From positions 2,542,001 through 2,606,000 of the forward strand of contig NZ_CP132957.1 in the NCBI RefSeq assembly GCF_030863805.1: a stretch of 64,000 nt of DNA. Direction: 5' to 3'. Shown in pieces: positions 7,858 to 16,361 of this stretch (positions within the stretch are counted from its first letter, which is position 1; the number at the start of each line of letters is the position of its first letter). This DNA comes from Kineothrix sp. MB12-C1 (GTDB lineage: Bacteria > Bacillota > Clostridia > Lachnospirales > Lachnospiraceae). The position numbers and the translations under genes were made by a program. The notes below the pieces were generated by a model that worked only from the letters and a program-made list of their open reading frames with translations, was not told where the DNA came from and searched no databases.

Positions 7858-9969
7858 ATGGGCGAAATGTTAAATGTAGAAAAGATTTTTGCAGAAAATG
7901 TATTTACCCTCGGTAAAATGAAGGAACGTTTACCAAAAAATGTGTTCAAAGAAGTGAAAAAGGTGATGGATCAGGGAGGAGAACTTTCACTCGCAGCGGC
8001 CGATGTCGTTGCAAAGGCAATGAAGGATTGGGCAATAGAAAAAGGCGCAACTCACTATACGCATTGGTTTCAGCCGCTAACGGGCATTACCGCTGAGAAA
8101 CATGATTCTTTCGTTGCTCATCCGGATGAAGAAGGCAAAATGTTGATGGAATTCTCCGGAAGAGAGTTAATTAAAGGTGAACCGGATGCATCGTCATTTC
8201 CTTCAGGCGGACTTCGTTCCACTTTCGAAGCGAGAGGCTATACCGCATGGGATATTACTTCGCCGGCATTTCTGAAAGAAGCAGGAACTGGCGTAATTCT
8301 TTGCATCCCTACCGCATTTTGTTCTTATAAGGGAGAGGCATTGGATAAAAAGACTCCCCTATTAAGGTCTATGGAAGCGATCAGTGAACAGGCGCTTAGA
8401 ATTGTTAGACTGTTCGGCAATACGGAAGCTACGAAAGTAGCAGCAAGCGTAGGAGCGGAGCAGGAATACTTCCTTGTGGATAAAGATAAATATTTACAGC
8501 GCCCCGATCTTATTTTCTCAGGACGTACGTTATTCGGTGCACCGGCTCCTAAGGGACAAGAGATGGAGGATCATTATTTCGGTGTTATCAGAGAGCGCAT
8601 AGGCGCATATATGAAGGATCTGAATGAAGAACTTTGGAAGCTTGGCGTAACGGCTAAGACTCAACATAATGAGGTTGCTCCGGCACAGCATGAGCTGGCT
8701 CCTGTATATGAAACTGCTAATATTGCGGTAGACCATAACCAAGTCGTTATGGAGACGATGAAAAGAGTGGCGATTCACCACGATTTGAGATGTCTGCTTC
8801 ATGAGAAACCTTTTGCCGGTGTGAACGGCTCGGGCAAACATAATAACTGGTCATTGGGAACGGATAATGGTGTGAATATGCTCGATCCCGGCGATACACC
8901 GAATGAGAACATACAATTTCTTCTCGTGCTCGCTTGTATTATGAAGGCGGTGGATACTCATGGAGATTTGCTTCGCCAGAGCGCGTCGGATGTAGGAAAT
9001 GATCATCGATTAGGGGCGAATGAAGCTCCTCCGGCAATTATTTCCATTTTCCTCGGCGAGCAGTTGGAAGATGTGGTAAAGCAGCTGGTAGAGACGGGAA
9101 TGGCTCAGACCTGTAAAGAAGGCGGCGTATTAAAGACAGGAGTATCTTGCCTTCCGGATCTTGTGAAGGATGCTACCGATAGAAACAGAACCTCACCCTT
9201 TGCCTTTACGGGGAATAAGTTCGAATTCCGTATGGTAGGATCTGCCGATTCTGTTGCCAGCCCTACGACAACTATCAATGCAATTGTGGCTGAGGCTTTT
9301 TGTGAAGCGGCAGATATCTTGGAAAAAGCGGATGACTTCGACTTGGCGGTACACGATTTAATCAAAGAGTATATGGGTAAATATCAGAGAATTATCTTCA
9401 ATGGCGATGGATATTCGGAAGCATGGGTGGAAGAAGCGCGGCGCAGAGGACTTCCTAATATTAAGAGTATGGTAGAGGCAGTGGATACTTTGACTACGGA
9501 GAAGTCAGTGAAGTTATTCGAGAAGTTCGGTATATTCACGAAGACCGAACTGGAGTCGAGGGAAGAAATTCTCTATGAAACATATGCGAAGACTATCAAT
9601 ATCGAAGCTCTTACTATGATAGATATGGCTTCCAGACAGCTTATCCCAGCCGTTATGAAGTATACGAAGACACTTGCGGATACGGTAATTGCAGTAAAGG
9701 AAGCCGGTGCGGACGCTTCCGTTCAGTCAGAATTACTAGCTCTCGTATCGAAGAAATTAGTGGAAATGCGAACAGCACTTGTTCGGCTGGAAGAAGTGGA
9801 GAAGCAGGCGAGCGCAATGCCTGAAGGAAGAGAACAGGCATTTTTCTATAAAGAGCAGGTCGTGGCAGCGATGGATAATTTAAGAGCACCGGCCGATGAG
9901 CTCGAAAGGCTTGTCGATAAGGATGTGTGGCCGATTCCTACTTATGCTGATTTGCTGTTTGAAGTATAG
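7858..9969 (+). CDS. glnN: Glutamine synthetase type III
   Basis: ATP-dependent synthesis of glutamine from glutamate and ammonia by the large GSIII type. About 703 residues from ATG 7858, which has GGAG seven bases upstream and gives the family length; the open frame extends to a TTG at 7732 but the extra 42 residues do not resemble the GSIII N-terminus. Seen: [19 protein letters not shown] start, [19 protein letters not shown] typical of [18 protein letters not shown] nucleotide/ammonium region and [16 protein letters not shown]. Monocistronic, ended by the terminator at 10026. Confidence 0.95.
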   Translation: MGEMLNVEKIFAENVFTLGKMKERLPKNVFKEVKKVMDQGGELSLAAADVVAKAMKDWAIEKGATHYTHWFQPLTGITAEKHDSFVAHPDEEGKMLMEFSGRELIKGEPDASSFPSGGLRSTFEARGYTAWDITSPAFLKEAGTGVILCIPTAFCSYKGEALDKKTPLLRSMEAISEQALRIVRLFGNTEATKVAASVGAEQEYFLVDKDKYLQRPDLIFSGRTLFGAPAPKGQEMEDHYFGVIRERIGAYMKDLNEELWKLGVTAKTQHNEVAPAQHELAPVYETANIAVDHNQVVMETMKRVAIHHDLRCLLHEKPFAGVNGSGKHNNWSLGTDNGVNMLDPGDTPNENIQFLLVLACIMKAVDTHGDLLRQSASDVGNDHRLGANEAPPAIISIFLGEQLEDVVKQLVETGMAQTCKEGGVLKTGVSCLPDLVKDATDRNRTSPFAFTGNKFEFRMVGSADSVASPTTTINAIVAEAFCEAADILEKADDFDLAVHDLIKEYMGKYQRIIFNGDGYSEAWVEEARRRGLPNIKSMVEAVDTLTTEKSVKLFEKFGIFTKTELESREEILYETYAKTINIEALTMIDMASRQLIPAVMKYTKTLADTVIAVKEAGADASVQSELLALVSKKLVEMRTALVRLEEVEKQASAMPEGREQAFFYKEQVVAAMDNLRAPADELERLVDKDVWPIPTYADLLFEV

Positions 9970-10025
9970 AAGCTTAGAACATAATATATAAAAGATATCG
10001 GGGTCAAGAGTTATTAAAATTAAAG

Positions 10026-10071
10026 AAGAAATTAGCCTATATTTGTTGAATATAAGCTAATTTCTTTTTTT
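10026..10071 (+). terminator. Rho-independent terminator after glnN
   Basis: GAAATTAGC/GCTAATTTC arms plus inner TATATT/AATATA, followed by a run of seven T. Confidence 0.9.
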
Positions 10072-10094
10072 ATTGTGAAATTCATATGTTCATG

Positions 10095-10123
10095 TTGACA
10101 GAAATTTATACAAGTAATATAAT
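10095..10123 (+). promoter_or_regulatory. Consensus sigma-A promoter of the arabinoside operon
   Basis: TTGACA, 17-bp spacer, TATAAT: a perfect match to the vegetative consensus, about 430 bases before the solute-binding protein start. A strong promoter of this kind is expected to need a repressor; the palindrome at 10135 and the LacI gene in the operon fit that. Confidence 0.85.
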
Positions 10124-10134
10124 TACAATCATGA

Positions 10135-10146
10135 GTACACGTGTAC
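10135..10146 (+). promoter_or_regulatory. Palindromic operator candidate (LacI type)
   Basis: GTACACGTGTAC is a perfect 12-bp palindrome with a central CG, starting 12 nt after the -10 box, that is at about the transcription start. LacI-family operators are usually even palindromes centred on CG. The likely ligand is the LacI protein encoded at 15361; this is inference. A weak cre-like site (10229-10242) lies further down. Confidence 0.6.
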
Positions 10147-10172
10147 GCAATGTCAAGTTGCATAATAAAGTT

Positions 10173-10202
10173 GTTGCTCACAGTGGAGGTGTGAACAGTA
10201 AC
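10173..10202 (+). repeat. Dispersed repeat, diverged minimal form
   Basis: Runs GTTGCTCAC ... GTGTGAACAGTAAC; ends resemble the B module but are diverged. Located in the leader of the arabinoside operon. Confidence 0.5.
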
Positions 10203-10241
10203 ATAATAAGTGCGTGTATGAAAATGAATGGAAACGGATTC

Positions 10242-10522
10242 TAACTATTCAATAGGTCTGTGTATTTACTGCACAGATCGCAAGAATACGTGGGAAAGCA
10301 AGTGAAAAATAGAATTGCCGGTGAGAGGAAAGGAAAAGGCATAAAAAATACCCTGACAATTTGTTGTTTGCAGCGAACAAGACCAATAAATCATCAGGAT
10401 ATCTCAAGCACTACTATTCTAAATGAATTAGCAGGAAAAGTAAAGGTTTCTTTTCATTGTAAGTAGGTAGTAAGTAGATAGGATGTTATTTATGAGTAAC
10501 TGTGAGGATACTGAACAGTTAC
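10242..10522 (+). repeat. Dispersed repeat, long A...B form with unique interior
   Basis: Starts with module A (TAACTATTCA, hairpin stem CTGTG/CACAG instead of GCGC/GCGC) and ends with a 27-nt B module (10496-10522). About 190 nt of interior sequence are not shared with other copies except a short AGTGAAAA after A. It fills most of the operon leader; no convincing gene is seen in 9970-10550 (a 68-codon frame at 10260 crosses the repeat and has no ribosome site). Confidence 0.65.
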
Positions 10523-10550
10523 CTATTTATGAGAAAGGTATGGTAAGAAG

Positions 10551-11891
10551 ATGAAAAGAAAAGCATTAGCGACTTTATTGACTTTAGCGATGGTAGCTAC
10601 GCTTGCTGGATGTAATACGGCTTCCCCGATGGCACAGGAGGAAGAGCCACAGGCTCAGGAGGTGCAGGAGGAAGCAGCAAAAGAAAGCTCTGAGGAGCAG
10701 AACACCGCAGTGCAGGCAGAGGCTGAACCGATAACAATTCAGTTCTGGAATGCATTCACAGGTACGGATGGAGATGTTCTTCGTGAAATCGTAGATCAGT
10801 ATAATGAAGAAAATGATAAAGGAATTACGATAGAAATGGATATTATGCCAGCGGCCAGCCTGGAAGAAAAGTTGCCGGCAGCCATTGCGTCTAAGACGGC
10901 TCCAGCATTAATTATCAGAGGTAACTTCGATACGGCAACTTATACGAATAATGGAATTATTTCTCCGCTCGATGACTTCTTTGAAGTAACAGGAACGGAT
11001 AAGGGCAATTTCAATGAAGCTCCCATTGAAGCATTACAATATAATGGAAGTCAGATGATGATTCCTATGCAGGTGCATTCCACATTTTTATATTGGAATA
11101 AAGAGCTTTTCGAAGCAGCAGGATTGGATCCTGAGACTCCTCCTGCCACATGGGATGAAGTAGCAGAATATGCGGGCAAAGTTGCTGACCCTTCAAGAAA
11201 AATATATGGGGTGGGCTTCCCTATAAGCGGTGCTCCCAGCTATTTCAACGCAATGTTTAAAGCAAATGGTGGTGATGTATTCTCAGAAGATGGAACGAAG
11301 TCGGTACTCGATAGTGCTGAGAACTTGAAAACACTCGAATACATACAGGGACTTGTGAAGGAAGGATATGCGCCGGTAGGTTCTACAGGTGCGGATACGG
11401 ATAACTTGATGTTGGCAGGGCAAATGGGAATCTATTGCAGCGGACCGTGGTTAATCAATGGATTACGGGAAGCGGAAATTGATTTCGGAGTAACGGGAAT
11501 GCCTGCAGGTGATGAACGTGCAGCAGGAGTGATCGAGGTACAGGGCTTCGCTGTTACTTCCACTTCCAGCGAAGCGGAAAAAGCAGCAGCTTATGATTTT
11601 ATCGCTTATTGGAATACAGATAGAATCTGTAAAGAATGGTCCATGCGTAATGGTTTTCCTCCTTATTTGAAATCCTTGGCAGAAGATGCGGATCTTCAGG
11701 CGGACGAGATAGTAAATGCATTATCTTCTATTTCTGACTTCGGATTCTCTTTTGCACCGGGCGTGACAGTAGTAAAACAGGTGAATGGTAATGTTCTCTT
11801 CCCTATGATAGAAAATGTAGTAGCCGGCAACGATCCGCAGGATGAGTTGACAAAGGCTTCGGCAAGCATAGATGAAATCCTTGCGAAATAA
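10551..11891 (+). CDS. Sugar ABC transporter substrate-binding lipoprotein
   Basis: 446 residues, family 1 extracellular solute-binding protein. Lipoprotein signal MKRKALATLLTLAMVATLAGC with lipobox LAGC gives a membrane-anchored mature protein; residues 22-60 are an acidic Glu/Gln linker. ITIQFWNAFTGTDGDVL and later GIYCSGPWLINGLREAEIDFG are typical of carbohydrate-binding family 1 (MalE/UgpB-like). Likely ligand is an arabinose-containing oligosaccharide, inferred from GH51 and GH43 genes in the operon. Ribosome site GAAAGG upstream. Confidence 0.9.
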   Translation: MKRKALATLLTLAMVATLAGCNTASPMAQEEEPQAQEVQEEAAKESSEEQNTAVQAEAEPITIQFWNAFTGTDGDVLREIVDQYNEENDKGITIEMDIMPAASLEEKLPAAIASKTAPALIIRGNFDTATYTNNGIISPLDDFFEVTGTDKGNFNEAPIEALQYNGSQMMIPMQVHSTFLYWNKELFEAAGLDPETPPATWDEVAEYAGKVADPSRKIYGVGFPISGAPSYFNAMFKANGGDVFSEDGTKSVLDSAENLKTLEYIQGLVKEGYAPVGSTGADTDNLMLAGQMGIYCSGPWLINGLREAEIDFGVTGMPAGDERAAGVIEVQGFAVTSTSSEAEKAAAYDFIAYWNTDRICKEWSMRNGFPPYLKSLAEDADLQADEIVNALSSISDFGFSFAPGVTVVKQVNGNVLFPMIENVVAGNDPQDELTKASASIDEILAK

Positions 11892-11913
11892 AGTAATATT
11901 GAGGTGAAATAAA

Positions 11914-12810
11914 TTGGAAACAATCAAAACATGGAAGCGGTATTGGAATAAACCGGATAAAGTAGCGTATATCTTTATGCTCCCATCCTTACTCGTGCTG
12001 CTCATCTTTGCGGTAATCCCGCTTGTAACATCGCTTATTATCAGTCTGTTCGATATGAATATATTCTTCACGGATACAGCATTTGCGGGAGTTACTAATT
12101 TTGCACGGATATTTCAGGATAAAAGGTTTTGGAATGCTTTGCTTAATACAGTAGTGTTTGTTGTTTTTGAGGTGCCACTGCAGATCGTAATCGGTCTGCT
12201 GGTGGCAAATGCCCTCGTAAAAGCAACATTTTTCAATAAGGTGGCCCGTTCTATATTTTTTCTTCCCGTAGTTTGTTCTATGGCTGCAGTAGGTATTGTC
12301 TGGTCCATTCTTTTGGATACGAATATCGGATTTGTTCCATACCTTTTGGAGCAGGTAGGTATTCATAATGCTACCTTTTTCAGAAATGCAAAGACAGCTA
12401 TGCCTACGGTAGTGGCTATGACGATATGGAAGAACTTCGGCTATACAATGTCTATCTTAGTGGTGGGGATACAAGGTATCTCAAGAAGCTATTATGAAGC
12501 AGCGGAGATTGATGGTGCAGGAAGGATGGCACAATTTTTCAGAATTACGTTGCCGCTGCTGCGCCCCACATTGGGATTTTGCATGATTACTAATACGATA
12601 GGATCCTTGCAGGTGTTCGATCAGGTATATGTGACAACACAGGGCGGCCCTCAGTTCAAAACAGAAACACTGGTACAATATATTTATAAGACAGGATTCA
12701 ATGATCCATACGATTTGGGATATGCCTGTGCACTTTCGGTTATTCTTCTTTGCGTAATACTGGTAATTTCCCTTCCTATGTATAAGAAGATGTTTATGGA
12801 CCGCAATTAA
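11914..12810 (+). CDS. Sugar ABC transporter permease (MalF/UgpA type)
   Basis: 298 residues with six predicted membrane segments (first at about 24-46, LPSLLVLLIFAVIPLVTSLII). The ABC-permease EAA loop is seen as YYEAAEIDGAGRMAQFFRITLPLL. TTG start with GAGGTG upstream, 22 nt after the binding-protein gene. Forms the membrane channel with the next permease. No ATPase gene is present in the operon. Confidence 0.92.
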   Translation: METIKTWKRYWNKPDKVAYIFMLPSLLVLLIFAVIPLVTSLIISLFDMNIFFTDTAFAGVTNFARIFQDKRFWNALLNTVVFVVFEVPLQIVIGLLVANALVKATFFNKVARSIFFLPVVCSMAAVGIVWSILLDTNIGFVPYLLEQVGIHNATFFRNAKTAMPTVVAMTIWKNFGYTMSILVVGIQGISRSYYEAAEIDGAGRMAQFFRITLPLLRPTLGFCMITNTIGSLQVFDQVYVTTQGGPQFKTETLVQYIYKTGFNDPYDLGYACALSVILLCVILVISLPMYKKMFMDRN

Positions 12811-12811
12811 T

Positions 12812-12871
12812 ATGATACCACAAAGTGCGTAACAATCCGTAGGTATCATGGGGCAAAATACTTTTTGCCCC
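12812..12871 (+). promoter_or_regulatory. Two intercistronic hairpins between permease genes
   Basis: ATGATACC/GGTATCAT (12812-12849, 8-bp perfect arms) and GGGGCAAAA/TTTTTGCCCC (12850-12871). The second has no long U-tract after it. They could stabilise or partly terminate the mRNA so that upstream genes, including the binding protein, are made in excess; inference. Confidence 0.5.
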
Positions 12872-12905
12872 CAGCATCATTAATATTATTATACGGAGAA
12901 ATTAG

Positions 12906-13748
12906 ATGAATAGAAAAAACAAATACGGCGTTACACCGGCCGGATTATTAAAAATGGTGATTATGCTGGCGATGATTGCCGTAGTACTATTCCCGTTAAT
13001 ATGGCTTGCGGCAGGTTCCCTCAAGGTGGAGAAGGAAATTATAGGATATCCCCCTTCATTGCTTGGGACCAAGTACACCTTAAAGTCATTTCAGCGGATA
13101 TTTAAAACAATACCGATGGCAATCTATATTAAGAATACGGTAATCTTTGCCGGAGGGGCGACCTTCTTATCGGTAATCTTCGATTCCATGACAGGATATG
13201 CTTTTGCAAGACTTGAGTTTAAAGGGAAAAATCTATTGTTTATGTTAGTGCTTATGACGATGATGGTACCTTTTCAGGTAATGATGATCCCGTTGTTTTT
13301 AGAGTCCAACTTTTTGGGGCTGCTGGATACCTATACAGGGCTTATATTACCCAAAGCGACGTCAGCTTTCGGAATATTTATGATGCGTTCTTATTTTGCT
13401 GCATTGCCCAGAGACCTGGAAGAGGCGGCGAGAGTGGATGGCATGAGTGAGTTTGGGATATTTACGAAGATTATGTTTCCCCTTGTACTGCCGGGTGTTC
13501 TAACACTCACTATCTTTCATTTGATGCAGAACTGGAATAATCTTTTATACCCTCTTATGATGACCAGTAGTACGAGAATGAGAACGTTGTCTGCGGGACT
13601 TGCGCTTTTTGTAGGAGAGCATGCAACGACTTACTATGGTCCGCAGCTTGCGGGAGCGCTACTCTCTATTTTGCCGCTGCTTATTATTTATATTTTCTTC
13701 CAGAAGTATTTTATTGCCAGCGTGGCGACGAGTGGACTGAAAGATTAG
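12906..13748 (+). CDS. Sugar ABC transporter permease (MalG/UgpE type)
   Basis: 280 residues with about six membrane segments (first at 14-36). EAA loop LPRDLEEAARVDGMSEFGIFTKIMFPLV. Second half of the permease pair; the family normally couples to an MsmK/UgpC-type ATPase, which must be supplied from elsewhere in the genome. ACGGAGAA lies before the ATG. Confidence 0.92.
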   Translation: MNRKNKYGVTPAGLLKMVIMLAMIAVVLFPLIWLAAGSLKVEKEIIGYPPSLLGTKYTLKSFQRIFKTIPMAIYIKNTVIFAGGATFLSVIFDSMTGYAFARLEFKGKNLLFMLVLMTMMVPFQVMMIPLFLESNFLGLLDTYTGLILPKATSAFGIFMMRSYFAALPRDLEEAARVDGMSEFGIFTKIMFPLVLPGVLTLTIFHLMQNWNNLLYPLMMTSSTRMRTLSAGLALFVGEHATTYYGPQLAGALLSILPLLIIYIFFQKYFIASVATSGLKD

Positions 13749-13752
13749 AAGG

Positions 13753-13768
13753 GTAACAGAACTGTTAC
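13753..13768 (+). repeat. Dispersed repeat end, short palindrome
   Basis: GTAACAG-AA-CTGTTAC, 5 nt after the permease stop and 13 nt before the GH51 start. Probably a remnant of the dispersed family. Confidence 0.5.
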
Positions 13769-13781
13769 TTAGGAGGACGTT

Positions 13782-15293
13782 ATGCATAAAGCAAGAATTG
13801 TAATAAATAAAGACTATAAATTAGGTACCATTGATGATAGAATTTATGGTAGCTTTGTAGAACATATGGGAAGAGTGGTATATTCCGGTATCTATGAACC
13901 GGGTCATCCCGAAGCGGATGAAGACGGATTCAGGAAGGATGTACTGGCTGCGGTAAAGGAAGCGGGCATCACGAATATTCGTTATCCCGGAGGTAATTTC
14001 GTGTCCTGCTATCATTGGGAGGACGGAATTGGGAAAAAGGAAGAACGTCCCAGGAGATTGGAACTGGCATGGAGAGCGATAGAAACGAATGAATTCGGCA
14101 CTGATGAATTCATGAAATGGTGTGAAAAAGCAGGAACAGAACCGCTGCTTGCGGTGAATCTGGGTACGAAGGGATTGGAGGATGCCGTTCATTATTTGGA
14201 ATACTGCAACTTCCCTGGAGGGACTTCCTATAGCGATAGAAGGATTGAAAATGGCAGAGTAGAACCATATAATGTGCGTATGTGGTGTCTTGGAAATGAA
14301 ATGGATGGACATTGGCAGCTTGGACATAAAAGCGCGAGTGAATATGGACGTCTGGCGAGGGAAACGGCTAAGGCGATGAAGTTGATCGATCCGGACATCG
14401 AGCTCGTATCTTGCGGAAGCTCGCTAAATACAATGGCTACATTTCCACAGTGGGAAGAAGACTCGCTGGAAGAAACATATGAGTATGTAGATTATATCTC
14501 TTTGCATCAATATTTTGATGGGCATGAGAAAACGACGGAAGAATTCCTGGCGCAGGCGGATGCTATGGATGAATATATCAAGATAGTCATCGCGGCCTGT
14601 GACTTTATAAAAGCGAAGAAACGCTCCGATAAAACGTTAAATATTAGTTTTGATGAGTGGGGAGTATGGACAAGGCATTCCGATGAAACGGTTCGGGAAT
14701 GTGATATCAGCCCATGGCAGCAGGCACAGCCGATTAGCGAGATGATATACAGCTTTAAGGATGCTCTGCTTTTTGGAGGGATGCTTTTAGCAATTCTTAA
14801 AAATGCGGATAGGGTCAAAGTCGCATGCCAATCTCTTCTTACGAATATCAGTGCGATGATTATGACTGAAAAAGGCGGTGAGATGTGGAAGCAGACGATT
14901 TACTATCCTTTTGCGGATGTTGCTCAGCTCGGTCATGGAGAGGTACTTGACAGCCGTGTTATCTGCCCGGAATATGCAACGAAGGATAAGAAGTCGCATG
15001 TTCCGCTGATCGATACAGTTACGGTGAAAAATGGCAATGAAATTGTTCTGTTTGCAATCAATAGAAGCAGTGAAATAAGCATGGAAATAGAGATGGAGTT
15101 ACAAGGTTTTGAAGTGGAAGAAGTGATAGAACACAGAGTTCTCTGTGCGCAGGATATTGAGGCCGATAATAGTGTGATGCATAATCTCGTTAAAACAAGT
15201 ACGAGAGAAGATGTTTCATTGGAAGAAGAGAAGGCGGCCTGTGTATTGGATAAACTCACATGGAATGCGATACGCTTCAGAATTAAAGAATAA
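13782..15293 (+). CDS. abfA: Alpha-N-arabinofuranosidase, GH51
   Basis: 503-residue intracellular glycosidase that releases terminal alpha-L-arabinofuranose from arabinan or arabinoxylan oligosaccharides. TIM-barrel GH51 hallmarks: YPGGNFVSCYHWEDGIG, acid/base Glu173 in CLGNEMDG and nucleophile Glu292 in FDEWGVW, positions that match characterised GH51 enzymes. No signal peptide, so it acts on imported oligosaccharides. AGGAGG upstream of the ATG. Contains the C-terminal beta-sandwich domain. Confidence 0.95.
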   Translation: MHKARIVINKDYKLGTIDDRIYGSFVEHMGRVVYSGIYEPGHPEADEDGFRKDVLAAVKEAGITNIRYPGGNFVSCYHWEDGIGKKEERPRRLELAWRAIETNEFGTDEFMKWCEKAGTEPLLAVNLGTKGLEDAVHYLEYCNFPGGTSYSDRRIENGRVEPYNVRMWCLGNEMDGHWQLGHKSASEYGRLARETAKAMKLIDPDIELVSCGSSLNTMATFPQWEEDSLEETYEYVDYISLHQYFDGHEKTTEEFLAQADAMDEYIKIVIAACDFIKAKKRSDKTLNISFDEWGVWTRHSDETVRECDISPWQQAQPISEMIYSFKDALLFGGMLLAILKNADRVKVACQSLLTNISAMIMTEKGGEMWKQTIYYPFADVAQLGHGEVLDSRVICPEYATKDKKSHVPLIDTVTVKNGNEIVLFAINRSSEISMEIEMELQGFEVEEVIEHRVLCAQDIEADNSVMHNLVKTSTREDVSLEEEKAACVLDKLTWNAIRFRIKE

Positions 15294-15295
15294 TT

Positions 15296-15322
15296 GTAAC
15301 TGTGAGGATACTGAGCAGTTAC
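15296..15322 (+). repeat. Dispersed repeat, 27-nt B form
   Basis: GTAACTGTGAGG ... CTGAGCAGTTAC, starting 3 nt after the GH51 stop and ending 38 nt before the LacI start. Differs by a single base from the copy at 10496-10522. Confidence 0.75.
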
Positions 15323-15360
15323 GAATAATTACGAGCCGAAGATAACGAGGAGGGGAATTT

Positions 15361-16347
15361 ATGGGTGTCACAACGAATGATATAGCAAGAATCTGCAATG
15401 TGTCGAGAACCACAGTAATTCGAGCCTTGAATGATCAGGGGAGAATCAGCAGTGAAACGAAGGAGCGAATTCTTAATACGGCAAAAGAGCTTGGGTATCG
15501 TCCTGACTTATTGGCAAGAGGGCTTGTAAAGGGCAAGACGATGTCCATAGGCGTCGTGGTGTATGATGTGAGAAATCAGTATTTTGCCCAGATGCTGAGT
15601 GCTATTGAAGAAGAGGCTCAGACGAGAGGTTATTGTGTGAATATCACCCTCCATGGAAAAGATAGGGAAAGGGAAATAGAGCTGATTAGGCGGTTGGTGG
15701 ATTATCGTGTAGACGGTCTTATCCTTTCTCCTGTTAATAAAGGGCGGGAATTCGGAAGATTCCTGAAAAGTCTCAACACCCCCCTTGTTGTGGTAGGTAA
15801 TCGAATATCTGACACAATTCCTTTTGTGGGAATTGATGAAAAGAAAGCGGCAAAGGAGGCAGCGCAAAAGATACTCGCCTCAAGTTATGAGCGCGTTGTA
15901 TTTGTATGTCCTCCACTTGCCGAAAAGGAAATGGGAAATATATATACCCATGAGCAGCGTTTAGAAGGATTTGAAGAGGTAATGAAGAATTATCCGGGGA
16001 TAGAGAAGGTTGTAATAGGAGCCTTCGGTTATGAACAGGAGGTACTCGGATTGCTTGAAAATAGTAAGAAAAGAACTGCTTTTTTCTGTTCCGGAGATAT
16101 CTTCGCATTGGATATCATAAAGGTATTAAAACGGGCAGGTAAAAGGGCCCCTTCGGATTATGGAATTATGGGATTTGATAATTTGGAGCTTTTAGAATAT
16201 ATGGAACCCAGCCTTTCTACCATCCATAACTCGGTGCCGGAGGTGTCGAGAAAAGCAGTCGAGCTGTTGTTTGACAAGATGGAAGGAAGGGAGATTCCCT
16301 TGAAAACCTATGAGAATTATCGGCTGATTCATGGAAATACGATTTAG
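15361..16347 (+). CDS. LacI family transcriptional regulator
   Basis: 328 residues. N-terminal LacI helix-turn-helix (TTNDIARICNVSRTTVIRALNDQG, hinge helix ETKERILNTAKELGYRPDLLAR) and a periplasmic-binding-like effector domain. Encoded inside the arabinoside operon, so it is probably the local repressor acting at the palindrome at 10135 and responding to an arabinose-derived sugar. GAGGAGGGG is a very strong ribosome site. The next gene begins 14 nt later. Confidence 0.92.
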   Translation: MGVTTNDIARICNVSRTTVIRALNDQGRISSETKERILNTAKELGYRPDLLARGLVKGKTMSIGVVVYDVRNQYFAQMLSAIEEEAQTRGYCVNITLHGKDREREIELIRRLVDYRVDGLILSPVNKGREFGRFLKSLNTPLVVVGNRISDTIPFVGIDEKKAAKEAAQKILASSYERVVFVCPPLAEKEMGNIYTHEQRLEGFEEVMKNYPGIEKVVIGAFGYEQEVLGLLENSKKRTAFFCSGDIFALDIIKVLKRAGKRAPSDYGIMGFDNLELLEYMEPSLSTIHNSVPEVSRKAVELLFDKMEGREIPLKTYENYRLIHGNTI

Positions 16348-16361
16348 TAAAGAGGATGGCT

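Noticed and set aside
10229-10242. cre-like catabolite repression site
   Set aside because: TGGAAACGGATTCT differs from the consensus at three positions, including core symmetry; too weak to list as a feature.
10260-10466. 68-codon frame in the arabinoside operon leader
   Set aside because: Crosses the dispersed repeat, no ribosome site, no protein-like pattern.
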